DNA of 64,000 nt from Streptomyces mirabilis (lineage in GTDB: Bacteria; Actinomycetota; Actinomycetes; Streptomycetales; Streptomycetaceae), in contig NZ_JBCJKP010000001.1 of assembly GCF_039503195.1 (NCBI RefSeq), positions 1,240,001-1,304,000 on the forward strand, read 5' to 3'. The notes beneath the pieces are model-generated. The model was not told where the DNA came from, did not search any database, and was given only the letters and a program-made list of their open reading frames with translations. Shown here piece after piece: positions 23,284 to 32,659 of the stretch; position 1 is the stretch's first letter, and every line of letters begins with the position of its first letter. Both the position numbers and the translations under genes were made by a program.

Positions 23284-24483
23284 ATGCGTGAGAATGGTGC
23301 GATGCCCGCCAGCGACGCCATAGCGCAGCCCGAACAGCCCTGGAACCGGCAGCGGCTGCGCAGTACCAACGAGCGGCTGCTGCTCGACCGGCTGCGCACG
23401 GGCGGCGCCGCCTCGCGGGCTCAGCTCGCACGGGAGACGGGGCTGTCCAAGCCGACGGTATCCAGCGCGCTCGCGGCCCTGGAGGAAGCGGGGCTGGTGC
23501 GTGAGGCGGGCACGCACGCACCCGAGCGCGGCCGGGTGGCGGTGCTCTACGCCCCGGATCCCGCGGCCGGGTACGCGCTCGGCATCGACATCGGGCGCAG
23601 CTGGCTGCGGGTGGCGGTCGCCGATCTGGACGGCGGCGTGGTGGCACGCGCCGATGTGCGCAATCGGGCGCGCAGTTCGGGCGCCATGGCCGACCTCGTC
23701 GTCTCCACCGCCCGTCAGGTCGTCGCCAACTCCGGCCTGGGAGCCCACGAGGTGGCGCACGCGGTGGTGGGCACGCCGGGAGTGTACGACGGGGAACGGC
23801 GCCGGGTGCGGTACGCGATGCATCTGCCCGGGTGGGGCCGCGCGGGTCTGTTCGACCGGATGCGCGAGGAGCTCGGCATCCCGCTGGAGGTGCACAACGA
23901 CGCGAACCTCGCGGCGCTCGGCGAGTACACGTACGGCGTCGGCGCGGGCAGCCGACTGTTCGCGTACATCCTGATCGGCACCGGTCTCGGCATGGGTGTG
24001 GTGAACGAGGGACGGCTGTTCACGGGGGCGCGCGGCGGGGCCGGGGAGATCGGGTTCCTGCCGTGGCCGGGGCTGCAGAAGCCGGAGAAGCTGGAGGACG
24101 CGGTGTCGGGGGAGGCCGTCGTCGAGGCCGCGCGGCAGTTCGGCATGACCGGCCAGCTCACGGCCAAGGCCGTGTTCGACGCGGCGCGCGCGGGGGACTC
24201 CGCCGCGGTGCGCGCGGTACGGCTGGAGGGTGAGCGGATCGCCTACACGGTGGCCGCGGCCGCCGCGGTGCTCGATCCCGATCTGGTGGTGCTCGGCGGC
24301 GGCGTGGGCCACAGCATCGACCTGCTGCTGCGGCCCGTGCGCGAGACCCTGCGTACGCTCACGCCGCTGCGTCCGAAGATCGTGCCGAGTCGGCTGGGCG
24401 AGGACGCGGTTCTGCTGGGCGCGGTGGCGACGGCCCTCGGGACCGCGAGGGACGTGGTGTTCGAGCGACGCTCGGCGTCCTGA
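23284..24483 (+). CDS. ROK-family transcriptional repressor (CsnR-like)
   Basis: This 399-residue protein has an N-terminal winged HTH (RLLLDRLRTGGAASRAQLARETGLSKPTVSSALAALEEAG, about 24-65) and a ROK sugar-kinase-like domain (LGIDIGRSWLRVAVADLDGG, HNDANLAALGEYTYGVG, GGARGGAGEIG-like loop). The CxCGxxGC zinc cluster of active ROK proteins is absent, as in several streptomycete ROK repressors. It sits between the permease and the exo-glucosaminidase, both with the same operator-like site, and as I recall CsnR, the ROK repressor of chitosanase genes, uses a similar AAAGTTTCC core. The inducer is probably a chitosan fragment. ATG 23284 is chosen; 23275 GTG and 23302 ATG are alternatives. Confidence 0.85.
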   Translation: MRENGAMPASDAIAQPEQPWNRQRLRSTNERLLLDRLRTGGAASRAQLARETGLSKPTVSSALAALEEAGLVREAGTHAPERGRVAVLYAPDPAAGYALGIDIGRSWLRVAVADLDGGVVARADVRNRARSSGAMADLVVSTARQVVANSGLGAHEVAHAVVGTPGVYDGERRRVRYAMHLPGWGRAGLFDRMREELGIPLEVHNDANLAALGEYTYGVGAGSRLFAYILIGTGLGMGVVNEGRLFTGARGGAGEIGFLPWPGLQKPEKLEDAVSGEAVVEAARQFGMTGQLTAKAVFDAARAGDSAAVRAVRLEGERIAYTVAAAAAVLDPDLVVLGGGVGHSIDLLLRPVRETLRTLTPLRPKIVPSRLGEDAVLLGAVATALGTARDVVFERRSAS

Positions 24484-24541
24484 GCGGGGCACTCGCCGTC
24501 GGTGATTGACACGGATTGCTCGGCCGCCTAGCTTGTGCGCC

Positions 24542-24563
24542 AGTTAGTAAAGTTTCCTAACTT
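24542..24563 (+). promoter_or_regulatory. putative ROK/CsnR-type operator before exo-glucosaminidase
   Basis: AGTTAG (24542-24547) and CTAACT (24557-24562) are inverted arms around TAAAGTTTC. The site is AT-rich against its surroundings and lies 114 bp before the exo-glucosaminidase GTG. Its similarity to 23242-23260 supports one regulator for both promoters. Confidence 0.7.
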
Positions 24564-24676
24564 GCAGGCCCGGCTCGCACCTCCTTGCTCCCGCCTCTCC
24601 CCTCCCTTGCTCCTGCCTCACAGTGCCGACATGCAGTCCCGTAGCGCGGATGCTCCCCACCCCCAAGGAGACCACC

Positions 24677-27433
24677 GTGTTCCATCGCCCTGCCCCAAGA
24701 CGGCGTTCCGCCACGGCCGCCGTCGCCCTGTGCCTCCTGTGCACCCTCTCGACCAGCGCGTGGGCCGGGTCCCGGAGCGCGGGACCCGACGCGGCCGCAC
24801 GCGTGCCGGTCACCCCGGTGCCCGCCACCGCGGGCAGCACCACCGCGCTGTCCGGGTACGCGATCCAGTCGACGGCCAAGGTCACGGACGCGGCGTCCGA
24901 CGTCTCGAGCCCGGGCTATCCGGCGAGCGGCTGGTACCCCGCGGGTTCCCGCTCCACCGTCCTCGCGGCGCTGCTCGCTGACGGGAAGTACGCCGACCCG
25001 TTCTTCTCGACCAACCAGCAGAAGATCCCCAAGGCCGACTTCCAGGTCCCCTGGTGGTACCGCTCGGACTTCACGGTCGCCGACACCACCGAGCGCAGCT
25101 ACCTGGACTTCAGCGGGGTGATCTCGGCGGCCGACGTCTACGTCAACGGCAGGCAGGTCGCCACCGCCGCCGATGTCGTGGGCGCCTACACACGGCACGA
25201 ACTCGACATCACCTCGCTGGTGCGGTCGGGCACGAACACGGTGGCCTTCCGCATCCGGCCCAACACGCCCAACAAGAACCTGACCATGGGCTGGTTGGAC
25301 TGGCTCCAGCCCCCGCCCGACCAGAACATGGGCATCGTGCGTGACGTTCTCGTCCGCCGGGGCGGTCCGGTCGCACTGCGCGACGCGCACGTCGTCACCG
25401 AGCTCGCCGTCCCCTCGCTCGCCTCCGCGGACCTGACGGTCAAGGCACAGGCCCGCAACGAGACGAGCGCTCCCGTCACGGCGACGGTGTCCGGCAGCAT
25501 CGGCTCGGACGCCTCCTTCAGCACAACCGTCTCCCTCGCCGCGCACGAGACGAAGACCGTCACCTTCTCCCCCACCGACACCCCCGGCCTGCGGCTGAGC
25601 GCGCCGAAGGTGTGGTGGCCCGCGGGCATGGGCGGACAGCCGCTGTACGGCCTCGACCTGACGGCCTCCGTCGGCGGCAGCGCCTCGGACACCGCGCACG
25701 AGCACTTCGGCATCCGCGAGGTGAAGGCCCCCCTCAACTCCGACGGCGCCCGGCAGTACAGCGTCAACGGCCGCAGGTTGCTCGTCAAGGGCGGCGGCTG
25801 GTCCCCGGACGAGTTCCTGCGCTGGGACCGGAGGTATGTCGAGGACCGGCTGAAGTACGCGCTCGACCTCGGCCTCAACACCATCCGCCTCGAGGGTCAC
25901 CTCGAGCCGGACGAGTTCTTCGACCTCGCCGACCGGTACGGCATCCTCACGTTGCCCGGCTGGGAATGCTGCGACAAATGGGAGGGGAACGTCAACGGCA
26001 GCGAGGCCGGCGACAAGTGGACCGCGGCCGACTACCCGGTCGCCAAGGCGTCGATGGCCGCCGAGGCCGCCCGGCTGCGCGACCACCCGAGCGTCATCTC
26101 CTTCCTCATCGGCAGCGACTTCGCGCCGGACGCGACGATCGAGAAGAACTACCTCGACGCGCTGGACGCCGCCGACTGGCCGAACCCCGTGGTCGCCGCC
26201 GCCTCCGACAAGTCCTCTCCGGTCAGCGGCAGTTCGGGCATGAAGATGACCGGTCCCTACGACTGGATCCCGCCGAACTACTGGTACGCCAAGCGCGAGG
26301 GCGGCGCCACCGGCTTCAACTCCGAGACCAGCGCGGGCCCCGACATCCCCACCCTCGACACCCTGCGTCGCATGATGTCGCCCGCCGAGCTGGACACCCT
26401 GTGGAAGAGCCCGACCACCAAGCAGTACCACCGCTCACCGTCGTCGACCTTCGGCACGCTCAAGCTGTACGACGACGCGCTCGCGGGACGGTACGGAGCG
26501 CCGAGCGGCCTGACCGACTACGTACGCAAGGCACAGCTCGCCCAGTACGAGAACGTACGCGCGCAGTACGAGGCGTACGGGCGCAACGCCACCGACTCCG
26601 CCAACCCCGCGACCGGGGTCGTCTACTGGATGTTCAACAGCGGATGGACGTCGCTGCACTGGCAGTTGATGGACCGTTACCTCGACCAGGGCGGCGCCTA
26701 CTTCGGGGCCAGGAAGGCGAACGAGCCGCTGCACATCCAGTACTCCTACGACACCCGTTCGATCGTCGTCGTGAACAACCGGCACGCCTCCGCGTCCGGA
26801 CTCACGGCCCGGGTCACGCTCTTCGACACCGACGGCACGCAGAAGTACGACAGGACGGCGACCGGGGTGGACGTGGACGGGGACGGCGCCCACAGCACCC
26901 CCCTCACCGTGCCGTCCTCCGTGAGCGGCCTGTCGACGACCTACCTGGCACGCCTCGTCCTCACCGACGCCGAGGGCAAGGAGGTCAGCCGCAACGTCTA
27001 CTGGCTGTCCACCAAGTCCGACACCCTCGACTGGGCCAAGACCGACTGGTACTACACGCCGACGACGAGCTACGCGGACCTCAAGGGGCTCAACTCCATG
27101 GCACAGGTGCCGGTTTCGGCGACGGCCACGACCTCGGCCGGCACGGACGGCGCGTCCACGACGACGGTCACGCTACGCAACACCGGGACCGGGAAGACTC
27201 CGTCCCTGCTGACCGACGTGCACCTCGTGGACGCCGCAGGCAAGCCCGTCCTGCCCGTTCGGTGGTCCGACAACCAGGTCAGCCTGTGGCCCGGCGAGTC
27301 CACGACGCTCACCGCCACCTGCCGGACGGCCGACCTGCATGGTTCGGCCCCCCGGGTTCGGGTCTCGGGATGGAACACACCGGAGACGACCGTCCCGGCG
27401 GCCGGCACCCGATCCACCCCGCCCGGCGGGTGA
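24677..27433 (+). CDS. csxA: secreted exo-beta-D-glucosaminidase, GH2 (CsxA-like)
   Basis: The protein has 918 residues from GTG 24677, with AAGGAG at 24665-24670. A signal peptide (RRRSATAAVALCLLCTLSTSAWAG) is followed by a GH2 sugar-binding domain (VPWWYRSDFTV), Ig-like domain and TIM barrel. Catalytic acid/base Asp is in FLIGSDFAP and nucleophile Glu in GFNSETSAGP, the CsxA-type pair, with NTIRLEGHLEPDEFFD in the barrel. Family members release GlcN from the non-reducing end of chitosan oligomers outside the cell. C-terminal beta domains follow. The promoter carries a ROK operator, and the upstream ROK gene is the expected regulator. Confidence 0.92.
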   Translation: MFHRPAPRRRSATAAVALCLLCTLSTSAWAGSRSAGPDAAARVPVTPVPATAGSTTALSGYAIQSTAKVTDAASDVSSPGYPASGWYPAGSRSTVLAALLADGKYADPFFSTNQQKIPKADFQVPWWYRSDFTVADTTERSYLDFSGVISAADVYVNGRQVATAADVVGAYTRHELDITSLVRSGTNTVAFRIRPNTPNKNLTMGWLDWLQPPPDQNMGIVRDVLVRRGGPVALRDAHVVTELAVPSLASADLTVKAQARNETSAPVTATVSGSIGSDASFSTTVSLAAHETKTVTFSPTDTPGLRLSAPKVWWPAGMGGQPLYGLDLTASVGGSASDTAHEHFGIREVKAPLNSDGARQYSVNGRRLLVKGGGWSPDEFLRWDRRYVEDRLKYALDLGLNTIRLEGHLEPDEFFDLADRYGILTLPGWECCDKWEGNVNGSEAGDKWTAADYPVAKASMAAEAARLRDHPSVISFLIGSDFAPDATIEKNYLDALDAADWPNPVVAAASDKSSPVSGSSGMKMTGPYDWIPPNYWYAKREGGATGFNSETSAGPDIPTLDTLRRMMSPAELDTLWKSPTTKQYHRSPSSTFGTLKLYDDALAGRYGAPSGLTDYVRKAQLAQYENVRAQYEAYGRNATDSANPATGVVYWMFNSGWTSLHWQLMDRYLDQGGAYFGARKANEPLHIQYSYDTRSIVVVNNRHASASGLTARVTLFDTDGTQKYDRTATGVDVDGDGAHSTPLTVPSSVSGLSTTYLARLVLTDAEGKEVSRNVYWLSTKSDTLDWAKTDWYYTPTTSYADLKGLNSMAQVPVSATATTSAGTDGASTTTVTLRNTGTGKTPSLLTDVHLVDAAGKPVLPVRWSDNQVSLWPGESTTLTATCRTADLHGSAPRVRVSGWNTPETTVPAAGTRSTPPGG

Positions 27434-27485
27434 CAGTGACCCACATGTTTCACGCCTTGTGACGAAGGACGTGCCGAACTCCGGT

Positions 27486-27527
27486 GCGTGAGAGGGCGGG
27501 CCCGTTTCCGGGCCCGCCCTCTCACGC
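27486..27527. terminator. strong bidirectional terminator
   Basis: GCGTGAGAGGGCGGGCCCG (27486-27504) pairs perfectly with its complement at 27509-27527, 19 bp with a TTTC loop. It lies between the exo-glucosaminidase and the convergent secreted protein that ends at 27537. Confidence 0.93.
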
Positions 27528-27536
27528 GTTTCGTAC

Positions 27537-28985
27537 TCAGCTCACGTTGAGCGCCGTGTCGTCGAGGACGAACGACGTCTGCAGGGTGGAGCCCTCGGTG
27601 CCGGTGAACTTGACGGTGACCGTCTGCCCGGCGTAGCCGGACAGGTCGAAACTGCGCAGCGTGTAGCCCGACGCGGCGTTCAGGTTCGAGTACGTGGCGA
27701 GCGTCGACAGGACTGTGCCGCTGCTGTTGAGCACCTGGGCCTTGAGGGTGTCGTAGGCCGTGGTGGTGGTCGTCTCGGCCGTGTCCACGTGGAGATAGAA
27801 GTTCAGGGTGGCCGCGCAGCCGGACGGGATGGCGACCGACTGGGAGAGCGTGTCCGTGGTGGCCGAGCCGTAGCCGTTCAGCCAGGCCTTGTAGGAGCCC
27901 GTACGGGCGGCCTCGCTGGAGCTGTTGGTGATGACACCGCTGGTCGCGGTCCAAGACGTGTTGCCGGACTCGAAGCCGGGGTTGGCGAGCAGTTGGGCGG
28001 CCGTGCAGGTACCGCCGCCCCCTCCGCCGCCACCGCCGCTGCTGCTGCCGCCCGCGAGCCACTCGGTGGCGTTCAGGGCGAGGGCGGCGTTGGTGGCGCC
28101 GGTGTCGTTCCAGCCGTCGTAGAGCGTGTTGCCGGACTGGCCGGTTCCGTCGTCGATCGGCGAACTGTCGCCCCAGAAGGCGACCTTGCCGCTGCCGAAG
28201 GTGCTGGTGGCGAAGAAGGCCCCGGTGTTGCCCGAGTAACCGGAGCGGTAGAGCAGGCCCTTGACCGACGAGTTGTCGGCGGGGTTCAGCGTGGCCGTCG
28301 TACCGTTGGCGATGAGGCTCTTGGTGACGGTGCCGAACGAGCCGTGCAGGACGGCGTCGGTGCTGTCGCTGATCGCCGCCGGGTAGCCCGAGCTGATGTT
28401 CAGCGAGTCGATGGAGAAGCCGAACGGGTCGGTGGAGTCGACGCTGTTGTTGGTCATCAGGTCGTTGAGGATCTTCACCGCGTCGTAGCCGTCGTTGTTG
28501 CGGTCGGCGCCGGTGTGGTCGGAGATCATGAACAGACCGCCGCCGTTCTTCACGAACGTCATGATCGCGGTCTTCTCGGCCGTGGTGAAGAGCGTGTTGG
28601 GCTCGGGCAGCACCAGCGTGTCGAAGTTCGACAGGTCGGTGGCCGTCGAGCCGCCGTAGGCCAGGCTGGAGCCCGAAGGCAGCGTCTTCAGGCTGTAGTC
28701 GCCGGTCTTCTGCAGGGCCACACCCCAGGAGGAGAGGGCTCCGGTCCAGTCGGTCTCCGCCGACGGCGAGGAGTCCTGGCCCAGCGGGTCGGGCTGGCTG
28801 GTGGAGACGATCCAGTCGGCGTTGCCCGCCGTCTCCGCGTGGGCGTTGTCGAACAGGATGCGGTGCGGGGTCGCGGCGGCGGCCGGAGCGGCCGCGGACG
28901 CCTGGACGGCCGCACCCGCGACGAGCAGTCCGAACACGGCCGCGGCCGTGGTGAGTCTGTGGCGGGATCTTCTGAATCCGAGCAT
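27537..28985 (-). CDS. secreted two-domain protein: GATase-like fold plus C-terminal carbohydrate-binding-like domain
   Basis: This 482-residue protein starts at ATG 28983-28985 with GGAGG 8 nt upstream. A signal peptide (ending near [11 protein letters not shown]) leads to an N-terminal alpha/beta domain, [20 protein letters not shown] then [10 protein letters not shown] and [16 protein letters not shown], resembling the DUF4350/ThuA-like glutamine-amidotransferase fold. A poly-Gly linker (from GGSSSGG) joins it to a beta-sandwich domain ([19 protein letters not shown]) of the kind seen in secreted peptidases and CBMs. No complete catalytic set is evident. The function is unknown; binding or hydrolysis of a polysaccharide is a guess. 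Confidence 0.8.
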   Translation of the reverse strand: MLGFRRSRHRLTTAAAVFGLLVAGAAVQASAAAPAAAATPHRILFDNAHAETAGNADWIVSTSQPDPLGQDSSPSAETDWTGALSSWGVALQKTGDYSLKTLPSGSSLAYGGSTATDLSNFDTLVLPEPNTLFTTAEKTAIMTFVKNGGGLFMISDHTGADRNNDGYDAVKILNDLMTNNSVDSTDPFGFSIDSLNISSGYPAAISDSTDAVLHGSFGTVTKSLIANGTTATLNPADNSSVKGLLYRSGYSGNTGAFFATSTFGSGKVAFWGDSSPIDDGTGQSGNTLYDGWNDTGATNAALALNATEWLAGGSSSGGGGGGGGGTCTAAQLLANPGFESGNTSWTATSGVITNSSSEAARTGSYKAWLNGYGSATTDTLSQSVAIPSGCAATLNFYLHVDTAETTTTTAYDTLKAQVLNSSGTVLSTLATYSNLNAASGYTLRSFDLSGYAGQTVTVKFTGTEGSTLQTSFVLDDTALNVS

Positions 28986-29218
28986 CCTGCAAACCTCCAT
29001 GAGGGGTGGGGAGAGGCGGTGCGGGCGCCAAGTCTGCGCGCGTAGAACGGTGGTTGGCCGACTGCCGCGTGACAGATTCTTGAACGGTACATGGCAGGAA
29101 CGCGACTGAACAGGAGCCCGCCGGAGCGGACGCTGGACGGCCGGAAAGCGGGACGGACTGTCTTCGCCCGCAGGGGGAACACACCTAACTGCGGGGGTCC
29201 TGACAAAAAGGGGCGGGC

Positions 29219-29482
29219 ATGGAGATCTCAGGCATCATCAGCGCCATTCTCATCGGCATCATCATCGGCGTGCTGGGCCGGCTCGTCGTCCCGGGGCGCC
29301 AGCGCATCGGCATCCTGTGGACGATCCTCGTCGGCATCGTGGCAGCGTTCATCGGCTCGGGGATCGCCGCCGCGTTCGGCGTGGCGAACACGAAGGGCGT
29401 CGACTGGATCGAGTGGGTCATTCAGATCGGACTCGCGGCGGTGGGCGTCGCGGCGCTCGACCGGGTGAAGGTGCGCCGCTGA
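29219..29482 (+). CDS. GlsB/YeaQ/YmgE-family membrane protein
   Basis: This 87-residue protein has three transmembrane helices, [43 protein letters not shown] and [15 protein letters not shown]. The [10 protein letters not shown] turn is the hallmark of the family (PF04226), linked in other bacteria to envelope stress. A purine-rich GGGGCGGGC lies before the ATG. It stands alone between two unrelated genes. Confidence 0.88.
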   Translation: MEISGIISAILIGIIIGVLGRLVVPGRQRIGILWTILVGIVAAFIGSGIAAAFGVANTKGVDWIEWVIQIGLAAVGVAALDRVKVRR

Positions 29483-29503
29483 CGGGGCCGACCTGCGGTC
29501 GGT

Positions 29504-29529
29504 GACGCCGTCCCTGCCCGGACGGCGTC
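29504..29529. terminator. stem-loop between convergent genes
   Basis: GACGCCGTCC (29504-29513) pairs perfectly with GGACGGCGTC (29520-29529), 6-nt loop. It lies between the YeaQ-like gene and the convergent GNAT gene and can serve both. Confidence 0.8.
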
Positions 29530-29534
29530 CGGTG

Positions 29535-30308
29535 TCACCCGTACACGTACGGCGTTGTCGTGGTCAGGGGTTCGAAGCCCAGGCGGGCGAGGACCGGGCG
29601 GCTCTGACTGGTGGCGTCGACCTGGACGTAGCGGTAGCCGCGCTCGGCGGCGACGCGGGCGCGGTGGGCCACCAGCGCGCGGTAGATGCCGCGGCGGCGC
29701 CAGGAGTCGATGGTGCCGCCGCCCCAGAGGCCGGCGAAGCGGGTACCGGGGACCATCTCCATGCGGGCGGCGCTGACCGGGACGTCACCGGCGAGGGCCA
29801 CCACCGCGACCACGTTGTCCTCGTCGCCGGTGAGTTGGGCGAGGAGTTGGTGGCGCATCCGGGTGCTGTCCGTGCCGAAGGCCTGTTCGTGGACGTCCGC
29901 GACGAGGTCGACACCCGCGCGGTCGGTGACGGGCAGCAGGCGTACGCCCTCGGGCGGCTGGGCGTCGAGCGCGAGGTCGCCCAACTCGGCGATCATCAGG
30001 GTCTCCTCGGGCTGGGCGACGAACCCGGCGGCACGCAGCCGCTTTCCCAGGCCCTCGGGCTTGTCGTGTCCGTACAGCTTCCACTCGAACTCACGGCCGA
30101 GTTCGCCGAAGTAGCGCATCTGCTCGGCGATCGCGGCATCGGCGTTCGATTCGTCCAGGTCCGACCAGATCACCCCGTTCCAGCCGTGCTCGGTGCCGAC
30201 CTGGCGCACCACCTTGTCGACGCGCTCGACCCGGGCTCCCGGGCTGTCGGGCCGCGCGCCCTCCCGCATGTCCCGGTCGAACAGGGCAAGTACCGCAACG
30301 TGATCCAT
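29535..30308 (-). CDS. GNAT-family N-acetyltransferase
   Basis: This 257-residue protein has a C-terminal acetyl-CoA fold: VPGTRFAGLWGGGTIDSWRRRGIYRALVAHRARVAAERGYRYVQVDATSQSRPVLARLGFEPL. The acyl-CoA pyrophosphate loop is RRRGIYRA (Q/RxxGxG/A type). The N-terminal half resembles a degenerate first GNAT domain. The substrate is unknown. It precedes the alpha-galactosidase on the same strand but a terminator-like hairpin separates regions. Confidence 0.8.
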   Translation of the reverse strand: MDHVAVLALFDRDMREGARPDSPGARVERVDKVVRQVGTEHGWNGVIWSDLDESNADAAIAEQMRYFGELGREFEWKLYGHDKPEGLGKRLRAAGFVAQPEETLMIAELGDLALDAQPPEGVRLLPVTDRAGVDLVADVHEQAFGTDSTRMRHQLLAQLTGDEDNVVAVVALAGDVPVSAARMEMVPGTRFAGLWGGGTIDSWRRRGIYRALVAHRARVAAERGYRYVQVDATSQSRPVLARLGFEPLTTTTPYVYG

Positions 30309-30351
30309 GGGGTCACTCCAGCACCCCGGAGCGCATAGGGCAACGGCTCCG

Positions 30352-30389
30352 CACCGGGGCGGAGTCGATCAGGCCGCCCCGCCCCGGTG
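30352..30389 (-). terminator. stem-loop downstream of the GH27 gene
   Basis: CACCGGGGCGG (30352-30362) pairs perfectly with CCGCCCCGGTG (30379-30389), loop 16 nt. On the minus strand it starts 24 bp after the GH27 stop and separates it from the GNAT gene. Confidence 0.8.
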
Positions 30390-30412
30390 TTTCGTCCCTG
30401 GTCAGGCACGGT

Positions 30413-32419
30413 TCAGTTGCGGGTCCACTGCTGGTTGGATCCGCCGTTGCACGACCAGAGGTCGATCAGGGTTCCGCTCGCCGTCGCGGCGCCCAGTGCG
30501 TCCAGGCACAGGCCCGAGACGTTGTTGGTGACGGTTCCGTTGGAGTTGAAGGTCCACTTCTGGTTGGTGCCGCCGTTGCAGTCCCACAGGACGACCTTGG
30601 TGCCGTTGGCGGTACCGCTGTTGTAGGCGTCGAGGCACTTGTTGCCGTAGACCACCAGTTCACCGCGCGAGGTGTAGGTGAACGTCTGGTTCTGGCCACC
30701 GCCGCAGTCCCACAGTTCGGCCTGGCTGTTGTTGGTGATCGTGCTCTTGAAGAAGTCCAGGCACCGTCCGGATCCGGTGCCGACGACCGCCGTCCCGTTG
30801 GTGCCCGGGACGGCGCGCACGGCCACGGCGTCGATGTCGGGCGCGGTGCCCAAGGCCCCGAAGGTCAGCGTGTTGGAGCCCTTCGCCAGGGACGCGAGGA
30901 CGGAGACGGTCCGGTAGGTGGTCGCCGAGCCGGTGGGCGGGAAGGCCAGCGTCTGCGCGTACTGGCCACCCACCTGAAGCGTCGCCTTGCGGTCCGCGGT
31001 ACCGCCGTTGGCGTAGGTGATGTCGATCAGCTTGGTGCCCGCGGCGGAGGCCGTGACTCCGGTGAAGGCCGGGGTCGTCGCGGAGGTGGTGTCCTCGTAC
31101 GTCGTCCCGGACGCCTCGGTGCCGGAGACGGTGAGCAGCACGCCCTCGCCCGCGGGGACGCTGGTGGTGTAACTCGTCGCGAACGAACCGGCGTCGGACG
31201 CCGACCAGACGTTGCGTACGGCGGCGGAGGCGGTGGTCAGGCCCATGTCCTGCCAGCGGGCGGTGATGCTCGCCGCGGCGGACGTACGGTTCAGCAGCAG
31301 GACCGCGCGCTTCCCGGTACCGGAGAGGATCTTGCTGTAGACCTGCAGGCCGGTGCTGTCCTCGGCGACCTTGACGCCCTGGAGGCCGCGCGGGTCCTGG
31401 TCGATCGCGACGACCTCGGAGTTGGTGAGGATCGAGGCGGTCGTCGAGCTCATGGTGGCCAGGTTGTTGCCCGCGAGCAGGGGGGCGCCTGAGATCGCCC
31501 ACAGGCCCATGTGGGTGCGGTTCTGGGCGGCGCTCAGGCCGTTCATGCCGACCGTCATCATGTCCGGGTCGTTGTAGTAGCCGGTGTGCTGGGCGGCGGG
31601 GTGCAGCGACTTGTCGAAGTTGGCCAGGATGTTGGTCATCGTCGGGTTGTCGGGGTAGTAGACGATGTCGGTGCTGGTGCGCCACATCGCGCCCGTGCCG
31701 GCGGCCCAGTTCCAGGGGTTGCCCGTGCCCCACTCGCACAGCGACAGGACGAGCGGGCGGCCGGTGACGGCAGTCGCGGCGGTGTTGGCGTCACGAATTG
31801 CCTGGTACGTCGTCTCCTGGTCGAGGCCCTCGGCGTCACCTCCGCACCAGTCGATCTTCAGGAAGTCGAGGCCCCAGTTCTGGAAGGTCTCCAGGTCCTG
31901 CTGGTGGTGGCCCTCCATACCGGTGTTGGGCGCGGCGGCCGTTCCCGAGGGGGTCGGGTAGTAGTAGCCGCAGCCGTTCTTGCCCGCGTCGGTGTAGATC
32001 CCGGCCTTGAGGCCCTTGCTGTGGATGTAGTCGACGACGGCCTTCATCCCGCCCGGCCACTTGGCGGTGTCGACGGTGATGTCGCCGTTGCCGTCGCGGG
32101 TGCCCAGCCACCAGCCCTCGTCGATGTTGACGTACTTGTAGCCCGCGGCGGCCATGCCCGACGACACGAGGGCGTCGGCCTGGGCCTTGATGGTGTCGTA
32201 GTCGATGACGCTGGCGAAGGTGTTCCAGGACGCCCAGCCCATCGGGGCCGGGGCGACCCCGATCTGGTTGGTGCTGACGGCAGCCGGCTCGGCGGTGAGC
32301 GCAGTGGCGGAGCGTCCGACTCCGGCCAATCCGGCGACGGCCAGGCCAAGGGCCGCGCCGTGAACGGCTGCGCGCTTCAGGAGGCCTCTGAGGCGCGCGG
32401 TGTGCGAATGGGGGGACAT
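30413..32419 (-). CDS. secreted GH27 alpha-galactosidase with CBM35-like and ricin-B domains
   Basis: The protein has 668 residues from ATG 32417-32419 with AAGGGAGAG upstream. A signal peptide (ALGLAVAGLAGVGRSATA) is followed by a GH27 barrel: APMGWASWNTFASVID, YKYVNIDEGWW, nucleophile Asp in DFLKIDWCGG, acid/base Asp in YYNDPDMMTVGM. A C-terminal beta domain follows, then a CBM35-like module (YANGGTADRKATLQVGG) and a ricin-B lectin domain with three QxW-type repeats (NQTFTY, NQKWTF, NQQWTRN). It removes terminal alpha-galactose from plant galactomannan or oligosaccharides outside the cell. A palindrome at 32439-32460 is a likely operator. Confidence 0.93.
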   Translation of the reverse strand: MSPHSHTARLRGLLKRAAVHGAALGLAVAGLAGVGRSATALTAEPAAVSTNQIGVAPAPMGWASWNTFASVIDYDTIKAQADALVSSGMAAAGYKYVNIDEGWWLGTRDGNGDITVDTAKWPGGMKAVVDYIHSKGLKAGIYTDAGKNGCGYYYPTPSGTAAAPNTGMEGHHQQDLETFQNWGLDFLKIDWCGGDAEGLDQETTYQAIRDANTAATAVTGRPLVLSLCEWGTGNPWNWAAGTGAMWRTSTDIVYYPDNPTMTNILANFDKSLHPAAQHTGYYNDPDMMTVGMNGLSAAQNRTHMGLWAISGAPLLAGNNLATMSSTTASILTNSEVVAIDQDPRGLQGVKVAEDSTGLQVYSKILSGTGKRAVLLLNRTSAAASITARWQDMGLTTASAAVRNVWSASDAGSFATSYTTSVPAGEGVLLTVSGTEASGTTYEDTTSATTPAFTGVTASAAGTKLIDITYANGGTADRKATLQVGGQYAQTLAFPPTGSATTYRTVSVLASLAKGSNTLTFGALGTAPDIDAVAVRAVPGTNGTAVVGTGSGRCLDFFKSTITNNSQAELWDCGGGQNQTFTYTSRGELVVYGNKCLDAYNSGTANGTKVVLWDCNGGTNQKWTFNSNGTVTNNVSGLCLDALGAATASGTLIDLWSCNGGSNQQWTRN

Positions 32420-32438
32420 ACGGCTCTCCCTTGAGCGG

Positions 32439-32460
32439 TTTGTTCGCAGACTCGAACAAA
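32439..32460. promoter_or_regulatory. perfect palindrome upstream of GH27 gene
   Basis: TTTGTTCG (32439-32446) and CGAACAAA (32453-32460) are perfect inverted arms around CAGACT, 20 bp before the GH27 ATG. It is likely the operator of a sugar-responsive repressor encoded elsewhere, since no regulator is adjacent. Confidence 0.7.
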
Positions 32461-32659
32461 AGTCAACGAGACTCGCCATATGGGAGCCGCGATTTCGCGG
32501 GCGCGTCAAGTCCCTTGCCGGCAGAGCCCGTTCACGTTCGGCCAGGCCGTCGGTGAACGCGTCCGCGCCCCGGAGGCCGCCCGTCGCGTTGCCGGCCGCA
32601 CGCGGTACCTTTCGGTTCGACCCGGCCCGACCCGGCCGGCAGAGATCTCAAGCATCGGG

